Below are positions 51,594 through 62,111 of a DNA stretch of 64,000 nt, in pieces; the first letter of the stretch is position 1, and each line of letters begins with the position of its first letter. This stretch comes from Pseudoalteromonas sp. OOF1S-7 (GTDB lineage Bacteria > Pseudomonadota > Gammaproteobacteria > Enterobacterales > Alteromonadaceae). Made by a program: the position numbers and the translations under genes. The stretch spans positions 434,001 to 498,000 of the forward strand of contig NZ_JAKRFZ010000001.1 of the NCBI RefSeq assembly GCF_022347765.1. Reading direction: 5' to 3'. Below the pieces are notes generated by a model. It saw only the letters and a list, made by a program, of their open reading frames with translations, did no database searches and had not been told where the DNA came from.

Positions 51594-52202
51594 TCATGAG
51601 AACAAACGCTCGAACCAGTTCTTATCCAAATCTGCTTCACAACGTTTCAGCTGAGCGCCATAACGAGACGCCCGATGCTTCACTTTATTGGCTACTTTCA
51701 TCAGCCATTTTTTCTTTTTATAGGTACCACGACGGTAGCCCCCCCAGCCTTCGTGGTAATTCAGATATTGCGCATAGGCATCCCATTTTGAAACGCCATT
51801 GATTTTATGCGTTTTATACACAAACCACCCCATGAAATCGATGGCGTCTTCAAAGTCGTCTCTGTCTGCACCTGAATTGCCCGTTTCACGAATATAGTCA
51901 CTCCAGGTCGGTGTTTTAGCCTGAGAGTAACCATAGGCACTGCTGGCGCGGCCGATGGGAATGACCCATAAAAAGTACTCCATCGGCGGGGCGGCATCGT
52001 GCCTGAATGAGCTCTCCTGATACATCATGCTCATCAGCACATGTTTAGGTGATCCCCACTTTTCTTGTGCATCTTTTGCATCAAAGTACCAGTCGTCTTT
52101 TTCTTCAAAAATCTTACAAATATCATTCGGTTGCTTCGGAGGTGCCGTGGCACAACCGGTTAGCGCAGCCAACAAAGGTAATAAAATTATTTTTTTTCTC
52201 AT
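51594..52202 (-). CDS. Lytic transglycosylase-like lipoprotein
   Basis: Lipoprotein of 202 aa: start at 52202 gives RKKIILLPLLAALTGCATA with lipobox LTGC (Cys at residue 16). A longer upstream frame would bury the signal. The lysozyme-like domain has MMYQESSFRHDA (catalytic Glu type, about residue 60), IGRASSAYGYSQAKTPTWSDY and the YLNYHEGWGGYRRG segment. It would cut peptidoglycan between MurNAc and GlcNAc at the outer membrane inner face. Sequence is closer to the EtgA/SLT-like proteins of uncertain type. It shares the terminator with yfjD. Confidence 0.8.
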   Translation of the reverse strand: MRKKIILLPLLAALTGCATAPPKQPNDICKIFEEKDDWYFDAKDAQEKWGSPKHVLMSMMYQESSFRHDAAPPMEYFLWVIPIGRASSAYGYSQAKTPTWSDYIRETGNSGADRDDFEDAIDFMGWFVYKTHKINGVSKWDAYAQYLNYHEGWGGYRRGTYKKKKWLMKVANKVKHRASRYGAQLKRCEADLDKNWFERLFS

Positions 52203-52295
52203 TTTTTTATGAACTCGTTGAACTTTTCTAAATTGTGCCGGTCTCACTTAATGAATGCAGCAGTTTAGCATTGTTTCATCCCTGAAATTTATTTG

Positions 52296-52320
52296 CGCAG
52301 CCTCTCGGCTGCGTTTTTTT
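52296..52320 (+). terminator. Hairpin with plus-strand T run at the gshA 3-prime end
   Basis: CGCAGCC/GGCTGCG with a four-base loop and seven T on the plus strand, touching the gshA stop. For gshA itself (minus strand) the tail is only AT-rich. Its orientation would block plus-strand transcription reading into gshA as well. Confidence 0.6.
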
Positions 52321-53896
52321 ATGCCCGGGAAAAATAGTCCCGCAAAAACTCACTAAAAGACGCCCTATCCGCGGCAACCACACCCTGTTCATCCGCAAAT
52401 GACTGTGCCCGCATCGCATCCAGTTCAGCAGCCTGGAAAGCCTGATACTCATTCGCAGCATGATACTGCTTGTAGCGCTCTGCCAATGACAAAGCCAGCT
52501 GACCACTGTCTTTGTCTTGCCCGGTAAGCTGCGTAATAATACGGCCAGATGTAGTCAGCTGTGGCTGAGTTACCCAGGCATGAAGCTTTTTGATCACCGG
52601 TGTATAGCGCAGTGTGCCGTGCGCTTCATCCATTAGTGCAGCAACCTCTTCCAATTGCGTAAAGATTTCCTGGCCCCATTGCTGCAAAGAACAAGTCTCA
52701 GCGCCGCGCTGCAACATCACCTGTGGATTGCGTCCTTCATTTATCACTTGCTGCAAGTTGATATCACAGGTTTTTTGCTCCTCCCAGCTCAGCGCAGGGG
52801 AGTCTTTCAATAAACAGTAGCTGAGGAAGACATCCAAAAATAAGATCTGGTCCAGATCTATGCCGGTTTCACTGAAGGGATTCACGTCCAGCGCCCGGAT
52901 CTCAACATATTCAATACCACCACGGCTCAATGCCTGAGTAGGCGTCTCGCCAGAGCGCCCATTACGCTTTGGCCGGATAGGTGAATAGAATTCATTTTCG
53001 ATCTGCAGAATATTCTTGTTTAGCTGTTTCGGCGTTTCATGCTGATAATCCGGAATATGGTGATACAGATCCGAGCGGCAGCGGATGGCATTTTGTAAAC
53101 CTGTAATATATTCATCCAGACTATTATAAGTCACCCGCAGTGATGACTGAGCACTGTTGGTATAGCCTAGGTCTCCCAATCTCAGCGCAGTACCGTGTTC
53201 GAGGTAGAGGGTCCCTTTACCTAGCTGCTTAAAGGGTAACTGACTATTTTTGCCCTGCAAAAAGGAACTGCACAAGGCCGGGGATGCACCAAACAAGTAA
53301 CTAATTAACCACAGCTCACGCTTGAAGTTACGGATAAGTCCAAGATATTGCGCAGAAATAAAATCCTGCAACGGACGCGTATCCTGCTCCAGCTGCTGCA
53401 AACTCTGCCACAAGCTGTCCGGAAACGAAATATTGAAATGCACACCTGCTATGGCCTGCATCATGCTGCCGTAACGGTTTTTAAGTCCTTCACGGTACAA
53501 GGTTTTCATTCGACCTATATTAGATTGGCCAAACTGAGCCAGCACGATATCGTCTTCGTGTTGAATGTAACATGGCATACTCATAGGCCATAATAGTTCA
53601 TCACCCATCTGGCTCAGCGTATACTTTTGCAAGTCTCTCAGCTGAGCGAGCGTTTCCTCGGGAGACTCACTCACCGGCGTGATAAATTCCAGTAAAGATT
53701 CAGAAAAATCAGTGGTGATCGCACCATGGGTCAACGCATGACCAGCCCCGTGTGGATGGGGTGTTTTTGCTATCTCTCCGGATGGCTTAATCCTCAGCGC
53801 TTCCCGTTCTATCCCGCGTTTAATACCACACAATGAGTGTAAGTGTGCCGGTGTTGCAAGCGCTTTTAACTTGCCTTGTAAATTTAATTGTTTCAA
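52319..53896 (-). CDS. gshA: Glutamate-cysteine ligase
   Basis: Protein of 525 aa, the proteobacterial GshA type, making gamma-glutamylcysteine, first step of glutathione synthesis. ALCGIKRGIEREALRI at the N-terminus, PVSESPEETLAQLRDL, WPMSMPCYI and the RPKRNGRSGETPTQALSRGGIEYVEIRALDVNPFSE block (about 315-350) are conserved; length equals E. coli GshA (518). It stands alone. Confidence 0.97.
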   Translation of the reverse strand: MKQLNLQGKLKALATPAHLHSLCGIKRGIEREALRIKPSGEIAKTPHPHGAGHALTHGAITTDFSESLLEFITPVSESPEETLAQLRDLQKYTLSQMGDELLWPMSMPCYIQHEDDIVLAQFGQSNIGRMKTLYREGLKNRYGSMMQAIAGVHFNISFPDSLWQSLQQLEQDTRPLQDFISAQYLGLIRNFKRELWLISYLFGASPALCSSFLQGKNSQLPFKQLGKGTLYLEHGTALRLGDLGYTNSAQSSLRVTYNSLDEYITGLQNAIRCRSDLYHHIPDYQHETPKQLNKNILQIENEFYSPIRPKRNGRSGETPTQALSRGGIEYVEIRALDVNPFSETGIDLDQILFLDVFLSYCLLKDSPALSWEEQKTCDINLQQVINEGRNPQVMLQRGAETCSLQQWGQEIFTQLEEVAALMDEAHGTLRYTPVIKKLHAWVTQPQLTTSGRIITQLTGQDKDSGQLALSLAERYKQYHAANEYQAFQAAELDAMRAQSFADEQGVVAADRASFSEFLRDYFSRA

Positions 53897-53967
53897 AAAC
53901 TAATACCTCGAGGCCCGGTGCTCAGTAGCACTCAATGCTACTGTCAATTGGGGCAAATTACGAATAC

Positions 53968-54903
53968 TCAAGCGGTAATGATCACTTTGCCACAATGAGC
54001 GCCCTGTTCAAGGTACTCATGGGCCTGCTGAATATCGCTTAATTCAAATTGCTGACTAACCGCGACTTTTAATTGCCCGCTCTGGACTGCCTCATACAAT
54101 TGGGCCAGTTGTGTCTGGTTTGCTTCGACCAACAGACCGCGTCCGCAAACCTGTTGCTCACGAGCAACCGCTAATATCTGCTCTTTAGTCACAGTCGGAA
54201 TAGTCACTAACTCTGAACCAGGCAGCAAGTTTTTTGTCATCTGAAGCCCAAGCGTACCGCCCACCAGATCGATCAGGATCCCGCCACGCGGCTGTGCCAG
54301 ATAATCCGTAGGCGTGATCGCCCGCATGCCCAGGGCCGCGAACAATTCATGCTCCGTACGACGGCTAACCGGGATCACCTCAAAACCACGTAACCGACCG
54401 ATTTGAAGCAATAAATGACCAACGCCGCCGGTTGCGGCATTGATGTAAACAGGCCGGTTGTCAGGCTCAAAATCAGCCAGCGCCTGCCATGCCGTTAACC
54501 CTGCCAAACACAGACCGGATAAACTCACATCTGCTTTCTGGTCGACCTTAATTAACTCTCTGGCGGCAGCATAGACGTGCGTGGCGTAACACCCCGGATG
54601 AGCGGCAAAGCCAACCATGCCAATCACAGTATCGCCAGGCTGTAAGCGCGTTACATCGTCACCGACTTGCACGACTTCTCCGAGCACATCATAACCAAGA
54701 GGCAAAAAGGCATCCGGCAGTTTACCTGCGGCAACATAACCCAGGCCGCTGCGTGTTTTAATGTCGATGGGATTGACAGATGTTGACATGACCCTGAGCA
54801 ACACCTGCTGGGTATCGGGCGGGGTTAGCGGTAACGTCTGAACACACAGTTCAGTGCTAGCACCAAATTGAAAAATGCCATACTGGCGAAAGTACTTTTC
54901 CAT
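53968..54903 (-). CDS. Zinc-independent MDR family NADPH oxidoreductase (quinone-oxidoreductase type)
   Basis: Protein of 311 aa of the medium-chain dehydrogenase/reductase superfamily: VNPIDIKTRSGLGYVAAGKLP, LGYDVLGEVVQVGDDVTRLQPGDTVIGMVGF, then the nucleotide-binding YINAATGGVGHLLLQIGRLRGFEVI (about 151-175, with AxxGGVG) and the end YLEQGAHCGKVIIT. It lacks the structural-zinc cysteines, so it is of the QOR/ZTA type. Substrate unknown; stands alone. Confidence 0.88.
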   Translation of the reverse strand: MEKYFRQYGIFQFGASTELCVQTLPLTPPDTQQVLLRVMSTSVNPIDIKTRSGLGYVAAGKLPDAFLPLGYDVLGEVVQVGDDVTRLQPGDTVIGMVGFAAHPGCYATHVYAAARELIKVDQKADVSLSGLCLAGLTAWQALADFEPDNRPVYINAATGGVGHLLLQIGRLRGFEVIPVSRRTEHELFAALGMRAITPTDYLAQPRGGILIDLVGGTLGLQMTKNLLPGSELVTIPTVTKEQILAVAREQQVCGRGLLVEANQTQLAQLYEAVQSGQLKVAVSQQFELSDIQQAHEYLEQGAHCGKVIITA

Positions 54904-54989
54904 GGAAGATGCAGGTTTAAGTGCTGATAAGGAACTCTAACATATCACGGAAAAACCCCCAACCTCAGCACGTTGAATTTAGGTATGAG

Positions 54990-55013
54990 ACGGGACAGCG
55001 CTGCGCTGCCCCG
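54990..55013 (-). terminator. GC-rich hairpin after clpB
   Basis: ACGGGACAGCG and CGCTGCCCCGT pair with one bulge, starting 13 bases past the clpB stop on the minus strand. No T run (TCTCATAC), so weak. Confidence 0.45.
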
Positions 55014-55025
55014 TTGTTGCTGTGT

Positions 55026-57599
55026 TTAGCGAGTAAATACGATGTCATCGCCGCTGACATCCACCTTAATCACATCACCGGCGTCAAAGTCGCCCTGTAA
55101 GAGCTGCTGAGCCAGCGGATTTTCAATGTAATGTTGCACCGCCCGTTTGAGAGGCCGCGCACCATATACCGGATCGAAACCACTGGCGGCAATTTTATCC
55201 AATGCCGCATCGCTCAGCTCAAACCCAAAGCCTTTGTCGTGTAAACGCTGACGTAACTTAGCCAGCTGAATGTCGGCGATTTGCTTAATGTGCTCGTTGA
55301 TAAGCGGATGGAACACCACAGTTTCATCAATCCGGTTAATGAATTCCGGCCTGAACTGGGTGACCAGCACGTCCATCACCCGCTGCTTTAGCGTTGCATA
55401 GTCATTACTGCCCGCCTGCTCCTGGATCACGTCAGAACCCAGGTTAGAGGTCATGATAATCACCGCGTTTTTAAAATCAACGGTACGACCCTGACCATCC
55501 GTCAGACGCCCGTCGTCGAGTACCTGCAGCAAAATATTAAACACATCCGGATGGGCTTTTTCTACTTCATCAAGCAGGATCACAGAATAAGGACGACGGC
55601 GCACCGCCTCGGTAAGGTAACCGCCCTCTTCATACCCGACGTAACCTGGCGGCGCGCCCACCAGACGAGCCACCGAGTGTTTCTCCATAAACTCCGACAT
55701 ATCAATGCGCACCATGGCATCTTCCGTGTCAAACATAAAGCCTGCCAGCGCTTTGGTCAGCTCGGTTTTACCGACTCCGGTTGGTCCGAGAAACAAGAAT
55801 GAACCAATCGGCCGGTTCGGATCGGCCAGACCCGCGCGCGAGCGACGAATGGCATTGGCCACCGCACTGACGGCCTCGTCCTGACCAATGACCTTTTTGT
55901 GCAGCTCGTCTTCCATCTGCAGCAGCTTATCTCGCTCGCCTTGCAACATTTTTGCCACCGGGATCCCGGTCCAGCGCGATAAAATTTCTGCAATCTCATC
56001 CTCGCCAACCTGATTTTTCAGCAGGCTCATTTCCTGCATTTCGGCCTGAGAGGCCAGATCCAGTTTGCGCTCCAGCTCAGGGATACGACCATATTGCAGC
56101 TCCGACATACGTTGCAAATCGCTTGCACGGCGCGCCACTTCCAGGTCAAGCCGTGCCTGCTCCAGTTCAGCCTTGATCACCTGAGTGCCCTGCAAGGACG
56201 CTTTCTCGGCGTTCCAGACTTCATCGAGCTCGCGGTATTCCGTTTCGAGCTGCTGGATCAGCGCCTGCATTTCAGTGCGGCGTTTCTGGCTGGCCTCATC
56301 TTTTTCTTTTGCCAGCGCATTGTCCTCAAGCTTGAGCTGGATAATCCGCCGTTCCAGTTTATCCAGTTGTTCCGGCTTAGAATCGATTTGCAGTCGAATT
56401 GAGGAACCCGCTTCGTCGATCAGGTCAATGGCTTTATCGGGTAGTTGTCTGTCACTGATATAACGATGCGACAACTGAGCTGCAGCGACAATAGCGGGAT
56501 CGGTAATGTCCACAGAATGATGCAGCTCATAGCGCTCTTTTAAGCCACGCAGAATGGCAATGGTGTCTTCCACACTGGGCTCTGCCACAAAGACCTTCTG
56601 GAAGCGTCGCTCCAGTGCGGCGTCTTTTTCAATATACTGGCGATACTCATCCAGCGTGGTCGCACCCACACAGTGCAACTCACCACGTGCCAGTGCAGGC
56701 TTGAGCATATTCCCGGCATCCATGGCGCCGTCGCTCTTACCTGCCCCGACCATAGTATGGATCTCATCGATAAACAGGATCACCCGGCCTTCCTCTTTGC
56801 CAAGCTCATTCAGGACCGACTTCAGTCGCTCTTCAAACTCACCGCGATATTTGGCACCAGCGACCAGGGCCCCCAGGTCCAGCGACAGCACACGCTTATC
56901 TTTGAGCCCCTCAGGCACCTCACCATTGATGATGCGTTGCGCCAGGCCTTCAACTATGGCGGTTTTACCCACCCCCGGCTCACCAATTAAAACCGGATTG
57001 TTTTTGGTTCGACGCTGCAGAACCTGTACCGTACGGCGAATTTCATCGTCACGCCCGATGACCGGATCCAGCTTGCCCTGTTCAGCCCGCTCGGTGAGAT
57101 CTATGGTGTACTTTTCCAGTGCCTGACGGGTATCTTCGGCATTCGGGTCATCGACTTTTTGCCCCCCCCGGATGGCTTTTATGGCCTTTTCAATTTTGTC
57201 CTGAGTGATATTTAACGAGCGGAAAATGTCACCCAGCGGCCCCTTATCTTCACAGGCGGCAAATACAAATAACTCGCTGGAGATGTATTTATCTTTACGC
57301 TTTTGCGCATATTTATCACATAAGTTGATAAGAGAGATGAGGTTATTCGACAGTTGTACATCTCCACCCACCCCTTCTACCTTGAACAGCTTTTCAATGG
57401 CCTGAGAAAGTTTGGTGTTGAGTTCATCGGCACTCACACCGGCCTGCGCAAACAGCGCACGGACACTGGAACCACTTTGTTGTAACAGTGCGTACATGAG
57501 ATGCACAGGTTCAATGAACTGATGGTCACGACCTAATGCGAGAGACTGCGCATCAGACAGCGCCGCTTGAAATTTACTGGTAAACCTATCTATTCGCAT
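55026..57599 (-). CDS. clpB: ATP-dependent disaggregase ClpB
   Basis: Hsp100 of 857 aa that rescues aggregated proteins together with DnaK. Clp_N repeats (about 1-145), AAA-1 with Walker [16 protein letters not shown] (about 205), the long coiled-coil middle domain (about 410-530), AAA-2 with Walker [16 protein letters not shown] (about 605) and a D2-small domain. It lacks a ClpP-binding IGF loop, as expected. Complete length. A heat-shock (sigma-32) type promoter is seen upstream. Confidence 0.98.
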   Translation of the reverse strand: MRIDRFTSKFQAALSDAQSLALGRDHQFIEPVHLMYALLQQSGSSVRALFAQAGVSADELNTKLSQAIEKLFKVEGVGGDVQLSNNLISLINLCDKYAQKRKDKYISSELFVFAACEDKGPLGDIFRSLNITQDKIEKAIKAIRGGQKVDDPNAEDTRQALEKYTIDLTERAEQGKLDPVIGRDDEIRRTVQVLQRRTKNNPVLIGEPGVGKTAIVEGLAQRIINGEVPEGLKDKRVLSLDLGALVAGAKYRGEFEERLKSVLNELGKEEGRVILFIDEIHTMVGAGKSDGAMDAGNMLKPALARGELHCVGATTLDEYRQYIEKDAALERRFQKVFVAEPSVEDTIAILRGLKERYELHHSVDITDPAIVAAAQLSHRYISDRQLPDKAIDLIDEAGSSIRLQIDSKPEQLDKLERRIIQLKLEDNALAKEKDEASQKRRTEMQALIQQLETEYRELDEVWNAEKASLQGTQVIKAELEQARLDLEVARRASDLQRMSELQYGRIPELERKLDLASQAEMQEMSLLKNQVGEDEIAEILSRWTGIPVAKMLQGERDKLLQMEDELHKKVIGQDEAVSAVANAIRRSRAGLADPNRPIGSFLFLGPTGVGKTELTKALAGFMFDTEDAMVRIDMSEFMEKHSVARLVGAPPGYVGYEEGGYLTEAVRRRPYSVILLDEVEKAHPDVFNILLQVLDDGRLTDGQGRTVDFKNAVIIMTSNLGSDVIQEQAGSNDYATLKQRVMDVLVTQFRPEFINRIDETVVFHPLINEHIKQIADIQLAKLRQRLHDKGFGFELSDAALDKIAASGFDPVYGARPLKRAVQHYIENPLAQQLLQGDFDAGDVIKVDVSGDDIVFTR

Positions 57600-57635
57600 A
57601 CCCGAAATAACCTTATAAATAACTTAGTTACCTAT

Positions 57636-57665
57636 AAAATGGGTATCAGAAGGAGTTTGATCAAG
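57636..57665 (-). promoter_or_regulatory. Sigma-32-type promoter of clpB
   Basis: On the minus strand: CTTGATC (57665-57659), 15-base spacer, CCCATTTT (57643-57636), like the heat-shock consensus CTTGAAA-N(13-17)-CCCATnT. About 40-60 bases upstream of the clpB ATG. Confidence 0.65.
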
Positions 57666-57689
57666 GTGCAGATGACAAAAGAGCGAGAT

Positions 57690-58415
57690 TTATTTGCGCC
57701 AAATCAAAGAGGCCATGCGCCCACAGCGACCATCGCGGCGATAAGAAAAGAAATGCTGAGGATGGGACACTGTACACTGCGCATGCTCAGACACAGATTG
57801 CACACCAAGTTGCGTCAATTGCTGTGTTGCCAGGGCGTAAATATCAGCCAGATAGCGACCCGTTTCTTGTGCTTTGAAGGCATTCTGATGTGCCTGATGA
57901 CGGGCGACAAACTGACAGCGTACTTCTCCACCCACCTCAAATGCCTGAGGACCGATAGCCGGACCCAGCCAGGCATGTATCCGGGACCTGGGGGCGTTGA
58001 AGTGGGCAATGGTCCTGGTAAGAATATCCGCCGCCAACGGACGCCAGCCACAATGTACAGCGGCGACCTCCTGGCCATCGTCACTGGCCAGCAGCACAGG
58101 CAGACAGTCGGCTGTCATAATTGCCAGCGCAAATTGGCGGGAGCGAGTAAAGATAGCATCGGCCTGCGGCGTATGAGTAATATCGTACTTTTCTTCTGCC
58201 AGGATCACGGTATTGCCGTGTACCTGTTCAAGCCAGACGATTGGCACCGGGACCTGAGCCTGTAACTGTGCTCTGTTGTGTGCAACAGCTTGTGGATTGT
58301 CTCCAACATGACAGGCCAGATTGAAACCATTAAAGGGGGCCGCCGAAACGCCCCCCTGACGCGTTGTCGACAAGGCGCCGACAACCTCCTTTAATGGCCA
58401 ATCCGGATGCAGCAT
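57690..58415 (-). CDS. pgeF: Peptidoglycan editing factor PgeF (YfiH)
   Basis: Protein of 241 aa: HGNTVILAEEKYDITHTPQADA (about 65-86), IMTADCLPVLLAS and VHCGWRPLA are the metal/active-site blocks (His, Cys, His). Called polyphenol oxidase (laccase) or multicopper-like in older work; in E. coli YfiH edits cell-wall peptides. It is one base downstream of rluD and upstream of clpB: the conserved order rluD-yfiH-clpB. Confidence 0.95.
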   Translation of the reverse strand: MLHPDWPLKEVVGALSTTRQGGVSAAPFNGFNLACHVGDNPQAVAHNRAQLQAQVPVPIVWLEQVHGNTVILAEEKYDITHTPQADAIFTRSRQFALAIMTADCLPVLLASDDGQEVAAVHCGWRPLAADILTRTIAHFNAPRSRIHAWLGPAIGPQAFEVGGEVRCQFVARHQAHQNAFKAQETGRYLADIYALATQQLTQLGVQSVSEHAQCTVSHPQHFFSYRRDGRCGRMASLIWRK

Positions 58416-58416
58416 A

Positions 58417-59394
58417 TTAGTAATCTATCTGTGGATTAAGCTTAAAGTCTTCACGCAATGCGGCTGTAAGTTTTTGCATGTCTTCCGGGATAGGTGCTTC
58501 CCAGGTCATGATTTCGCCACTCACCGGGTGGGCTATGCGCAGCTTGACGGCATGCAGTGCCTGACGCTTAAAGCCGCGCAAGGTGTCGAGAAACTCCGGC
58601 GATGCATTGCGCGGTGGGCAAGGACGCCCCCCGTAAAGCTGATCACCAATCAGCGGGTGCTTAAGATACGCCATGTGAACACGGATCTGGTGCGTACGAC
58701 CCGTTTCAAGACGTAAACGCAGGCGTGTATGTGCGCGGAATTTTTCCGCAACCCGGTAATGCGTAATTGCCGGTTTACCCATTTCATGGATGGCCATGTG
58801 GGTACGCTTTGTGGCATGACGGCCAATGGGCTTTTCTACCACGCCACCCGCTGTCATGGTGCCATTACAGATGGCTTCGTATTCACGGGTAAAGTTCTCA
58901 CGTGCCTGCAGGTTTTTTACCAAATGTGTTTGTGCGACTATGGTTTTGGCCACCACCATTAATCCGGTGGTGTCTTTATCAAGACGGTGTACTATGCCGG
59001 CACGCGGGACATTAATGATCTCCGGATGATGGTGTAACAGGGCATTGAGCACGGTCCCATTTGGGTTACCGGCACCTGGGTGTACCACCAGGCCCATAGG
59101 CTTATTGATCACCAGGATGTCATTGTCCTCATAAACGATGTCTAACGCGATGTCTTGCGCTTCGTATTCCCGCTCCGCCTCAATTTGCGTTTCCACCGCA
59201 ACGACTTCACCACCCAGCAATTTTTCCTTAGGGATCGCCAGAATATCGCCATTGACAGTGACTTTTTCATCCAGGATCCAGGTTTTTATTCGAGAACGTG
59301 AAAAATCGGGGAACAATTGCGCCAAAATCTGGTCTAGACGTTTACCGCCCAGTTCCACTGGCACATCGGCTTGTAGAGAAATTTGCTCAGACAT
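58417..59394 (-). CDS. rluD: 23S rRNA pseudouridine synthase RluD
   Basis: Enzyme of 325 aa that modifies three uridines in helix 69. S4 domain (about 14-70; RLDQILAQLFPDFSRSRIKTWILDEKVTVNG) and catalytic domain with HRLDKDTTGLMVVAKT (about 137-152; catalytic Asp). Length as E. coli RluD. Divergent from bamD as in E. coli. Confidence 0.97.
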   Translation of the reverse strand: MSEQISLQADVPVELGGKRLDQILAQLFPDFSRSRIKTWILDEKVTVNGDILAIPKEKLLGGEVVAVETQIEAEREYEAQDIALDIVYEDNDILVINKPMGLVVHPGAGNPNGTVLNALLHHHPEIINVPRAGIVHRLDKDTTGLMVVAKTIVAQTHLVKNLQARENFTREYEAICNGTMTAGGVVEKPIGRHATKRTHMAIHEMGKPAITHYRVAEKFRAHTRLRLRLETGRTHQIRVHMAYLKHPLIGDQLYGGRPCPPRNASPEFLDTLRGFKRQALHAVKLRIAHPVSGEIMTWEAPIPEDMQKLTAALREDFKLNPQIDY

Positions 59395-59515
59395 GTGTAA
59401 CTTTACCTAAAATACCAGTGCAAGCCATGCTCGACTGGGTTAGAATCGCATAAATGCATAGTTTACTCGGTTTTGCCGACTTGGCCTAGCCTGATAACGA
59501 AGGTAGTAAAATAAA

Positions 59516-60277
59516 ATGATAAAGACGTTGGGAAAACGCGCTTTCGCAATCGTATTGAGCGCATCTGTATTGGGATTAGCAGCATGCTCTTCCGCCCCAG
59601 AACAAGAAGAAATCGAACGCGTACCAAATAAATCTGTGCAGGCATTATATGAGGACGCCAAACAAACGCTCGACTCAGGTCTGTATGCACGTGCCATAGA
59701 GCTTCTCAGTGCCATCAATTCACGTTACCCGTTTGGCCCTTATTCACATCAAGTGCAAATGGATTTAGTCTACGCTTTTTATCAGACTGGGAACACCGAA
59801 CAGGCGCTGTCCACAGTAGATCGCTTTTTACGCCTGAACCCCAACCATAAAAATCTCGACTACATGTATTACATGCGGGGTTTAATCAATATCAAAGCAG
59901 ACGAGAATGGCTTTCAGGAATATTTCGGCATTGATCGCGCAGATCGTGACCCAAGCCGCACACGGGTTGCTTTTCAGGATTTGACAACACTTGTGAAAAA
60001 TTATCCAGACAGTGCTTATGTACCAGAAGCAAAAAAACGTCTGGCATGGCTGCTAAATAAAATGGCACGTTATGAGCTGAAAGTAGCCAACTATTACTTT
60101 GAGCGTGAAGCCTACTTGGCTGCCGCAAACCGGGGGAAATACGTAGTTGAGCATTTCTCGCAAAGCAGCTACCTGGCGCAAGCGCTTGAAATGATGGAAA
60201 AAAGTTATGCCATGCTAGGGCTGGATGAACTGAGCGACAATGCCCGCAAAGCAAAAGAGCAGAATCAGCAGCGCTAA
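59516..60277 (+). CDS. bamD: Outer membrane assembly lipoprotein BamD
   Basis: Lipoprotein of 253 aa, TPR-like scaffold of the BAM complex. Signal peptide with lipobox LGLAACSS (Cys at about residue 24); TPR segments ALYEDAKQTLDSGLYARAIELLSAINSRYPFGPYSHQVQMDLVYAFYQ and LAWLLNKMARYELKVANYYFEREAYLAAANRGK. Essential in most gammaproteobacteria. Divergent from rluD; terminator after it. Confidence 0.97.
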   Translation: MIKTLGKRAFAIVLSASVLGLAACSSAPEQEEIERVPNKSVQALYEDAKQTLDSGLYARAIELLSAINSRYPFGPYSHQVQMDLVYAFYQTGNTEQALSTVDRFLRLNPNHKNLDYMYYMRGLINIKADENGFQEYFGIDRADRDPSRTRVAFQDLTTLVKNYPDSAYVPEAKKRLAWLLNKMARYELKVANYYFEREAYLAAANRGKYVVEHFSQSSYLAQALEMMEKSYAMLGLDELSDNARKAKEQNQQR

Positions 60278-60302
60278 GCGACTCATTCACACTGAATACC
60301 AC

Positions 60303-60336
60303 AACGCCGGATTGCACACAGCATCCGGCGTTTTTA
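60303..60336 (+). terminator. bamD terminator
   Basis: AACGCCGGAT and ATCCGGCGTT stem with a ten-base loop and five T, 26 bases after the bamD stop. Confidence 0.9.
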
Positions 60337-60353
60337 TTTGAGTGAAACAGGGC

Positions 60354-60701
<348 letters not shown>

Positions 60702-60826
60702 TTATCCCTTTGGTAATGCGTCGATTTTAGACAATCCCATAAAACAAGGCAAACAAAGCAATTGAATAAATAAACAAAAAGACGCACTATACTAAGTAGT
60801 GTTTATTCCTGTTTTTGGCTGTCATC

Positions 60827-61366
60827 ATGAAAAGAAATACAGGCTTCACGCTTTTTGAGTTGGTTATCACTATTGCTATTTTGGGTATACTGGCCACGTT
60901 GGCCTTCTCGTTCAGCGGCGGTCTGACCACCTCAACCCGCGCCGAGTCCTACCTCAGGGAACTTAAACGTACTGTGACCTTTGCCAGAGCACAGGCAACA
61001 GCAACCGATGAGATTATCATTATATGCCCGGCGACCACAGCACTGGTTGAAGCCAACAACAGCTTTGTTTGTCAGAACGATTGGCAGGCCAACCGGATCG
61101 CGGTCTTCCTCGACAGAGACAATAACGGTTCATACAACACAGGGTCCGACGACTTGTTGCGTGTGATGGAACAAGTCCCCAACAATGACGGCCTCACTTT
61201 TCCAGCATCCAGCTTACGTTTTGACTCTAGCGGCCGTACAGCGATGTTGCAGGCCAGCAGCTTTGTTTATTGTCCTACGGCCACAGATTTTCCTAATCAA
61301 CAGCTGGAGGTGAGTGTTGTGGGATCTGCACTCTACCGAGGCGACACGACATTAACCTGTAACTAA
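60827..61366 (+). CDS. fimT: Type IV pilus minor pseudopilin, GspH/FimT type
   Basis: Protein of 179 aa with a class III (prepilin) leader cut at KRNTG/FTLFELVITIAILGILATLAFS, i.e. after Gly6; then the GspH/FimT domain (ELKRTVTFARAQATATDEIIIICPATTA) and a C-terminal part with Cys pair (SFVYCPTA and TLTCN). ATG 60827 preferred. It lies in front of a second similar gene; pilus assembly or initiation role. Confidence 0.88.
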   Translation: MKRNTGFTLFELVITIAILGILATLAFSFSGGLTTSTRAESYLRELKRTVTFARAQATATDEIIIICPATTALVEANNSFVCQNDWQANRIAVFLDRDNNGSYNTGSDDLLRVMEQVPNNDGLTFPASSLRFDSSGRTAMLQASSFVYCPTATDFPNQQLEVSVVGSALYRGDTTLTCN

Positions 61367-61512
61367 ATTGCCCACTTTTTCTGATATCCATCTTTTTACA
61401 CCAGTAAAAGGGGCTTTAAAAACTCTTTTGATTCACTGACAGCACACAAAGGTGATATTTACTCATAGACCTTGCAGTCCGGGCCTAAGCAACTAGGCTG
61501 ACACTATGACTG

Positions 61513-62046
61513 ATGCATGGATGCATACTCATGGCCTCAAGGACTATCTGCGGGTTTAGCCTGCTTGAATTGATTATCTGCATAGCGCTGTTTAGCGTAT
61601 TATTACTCCTGGCCGCCCCGGCAGTACACTCGATGACGGAGCTGGACAGAGCCCGACAAGCTTTGGTGCAGATTGACCGCCACCTAACTTTGGCGCGACT
61701 GCACGCGATAACGCATCAGACACCCGTCACGATCTGCCCCCTGGTCAATAATCGTTGTACAAGCTTTTGGCATCAGGAGCTCACCATTTTTACCGATCGG
61801 GATCAACGAGCCTACTTTAACAAAAACGATGTAAAACTGATGATTATCTCTGGTATACGTGCGGCAGATACGCTGCATTACCCCAGAAGGGCCATCACCT
61901 TTAAGCATACAGGCACATTGAAGGGATTTGGCAATGGTACCTTTGTGTATTGCACACAACGGCTCACTGGGGCCCCTCTTGGCCTGGCATTGTCTGTAAG
62001 TGTTGTTGGCAGAAGCCGACTCAGAGACACCAAAAAGTGTATGTAA
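61513..62046 (+). CDS. Second GspH/FimT-type prepilin-like protein
   Basis: Protein of 177 aa (or 171 from ATG 61531). Leader CG/FSLLELIICIALFSVLLLLAAPAVHS, with Gly cut point and Glu at +5 as in prepilins; ARLHAITHQTPVTICPLVNNRCTSFW and CTQRLTGAPLGLALSVSVVGRSRL follow, like the fimT product but only distantly (both end with VSVVG.(S/R)). So it is a diverged paralog. Separated by 146 bases from fimT, and then the pilE-pilY1 genes converge from the right. Has fewer strong features than fimT; could be a FimU/GspH-like protein. Confidence 0.8.
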   Translation: MHGCILMASRTICGFSLLELIICIALFSVLLLLAAPAVHSMTELDRARQALVQIDRHLTLARLHAITHQTPVTICPLVNNRCTSFWHQELTIFTDRDQRAYFNKNDVKLMIISGIRAADTLHYPRRAITFKHTGTLKGFGNGTFVYCTQRLTGAPLGLALSVSVVGRSRLRDTKKCM

Positions 62047-62111
62047 CGGGAAGAGCCAGGTTAATGCCCAGCTCTGTTGGATATTTGCCGTATGTCAGGC
62101 ACTTGTGTGCG

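Noticed and set aside
57567..58265. Plus-strand open frame (232 codons) over clpB start and pgeF
   Set aside because: Antisense to clear PgeF sequence with conserved motifs; the frame has no recognisable protein features.
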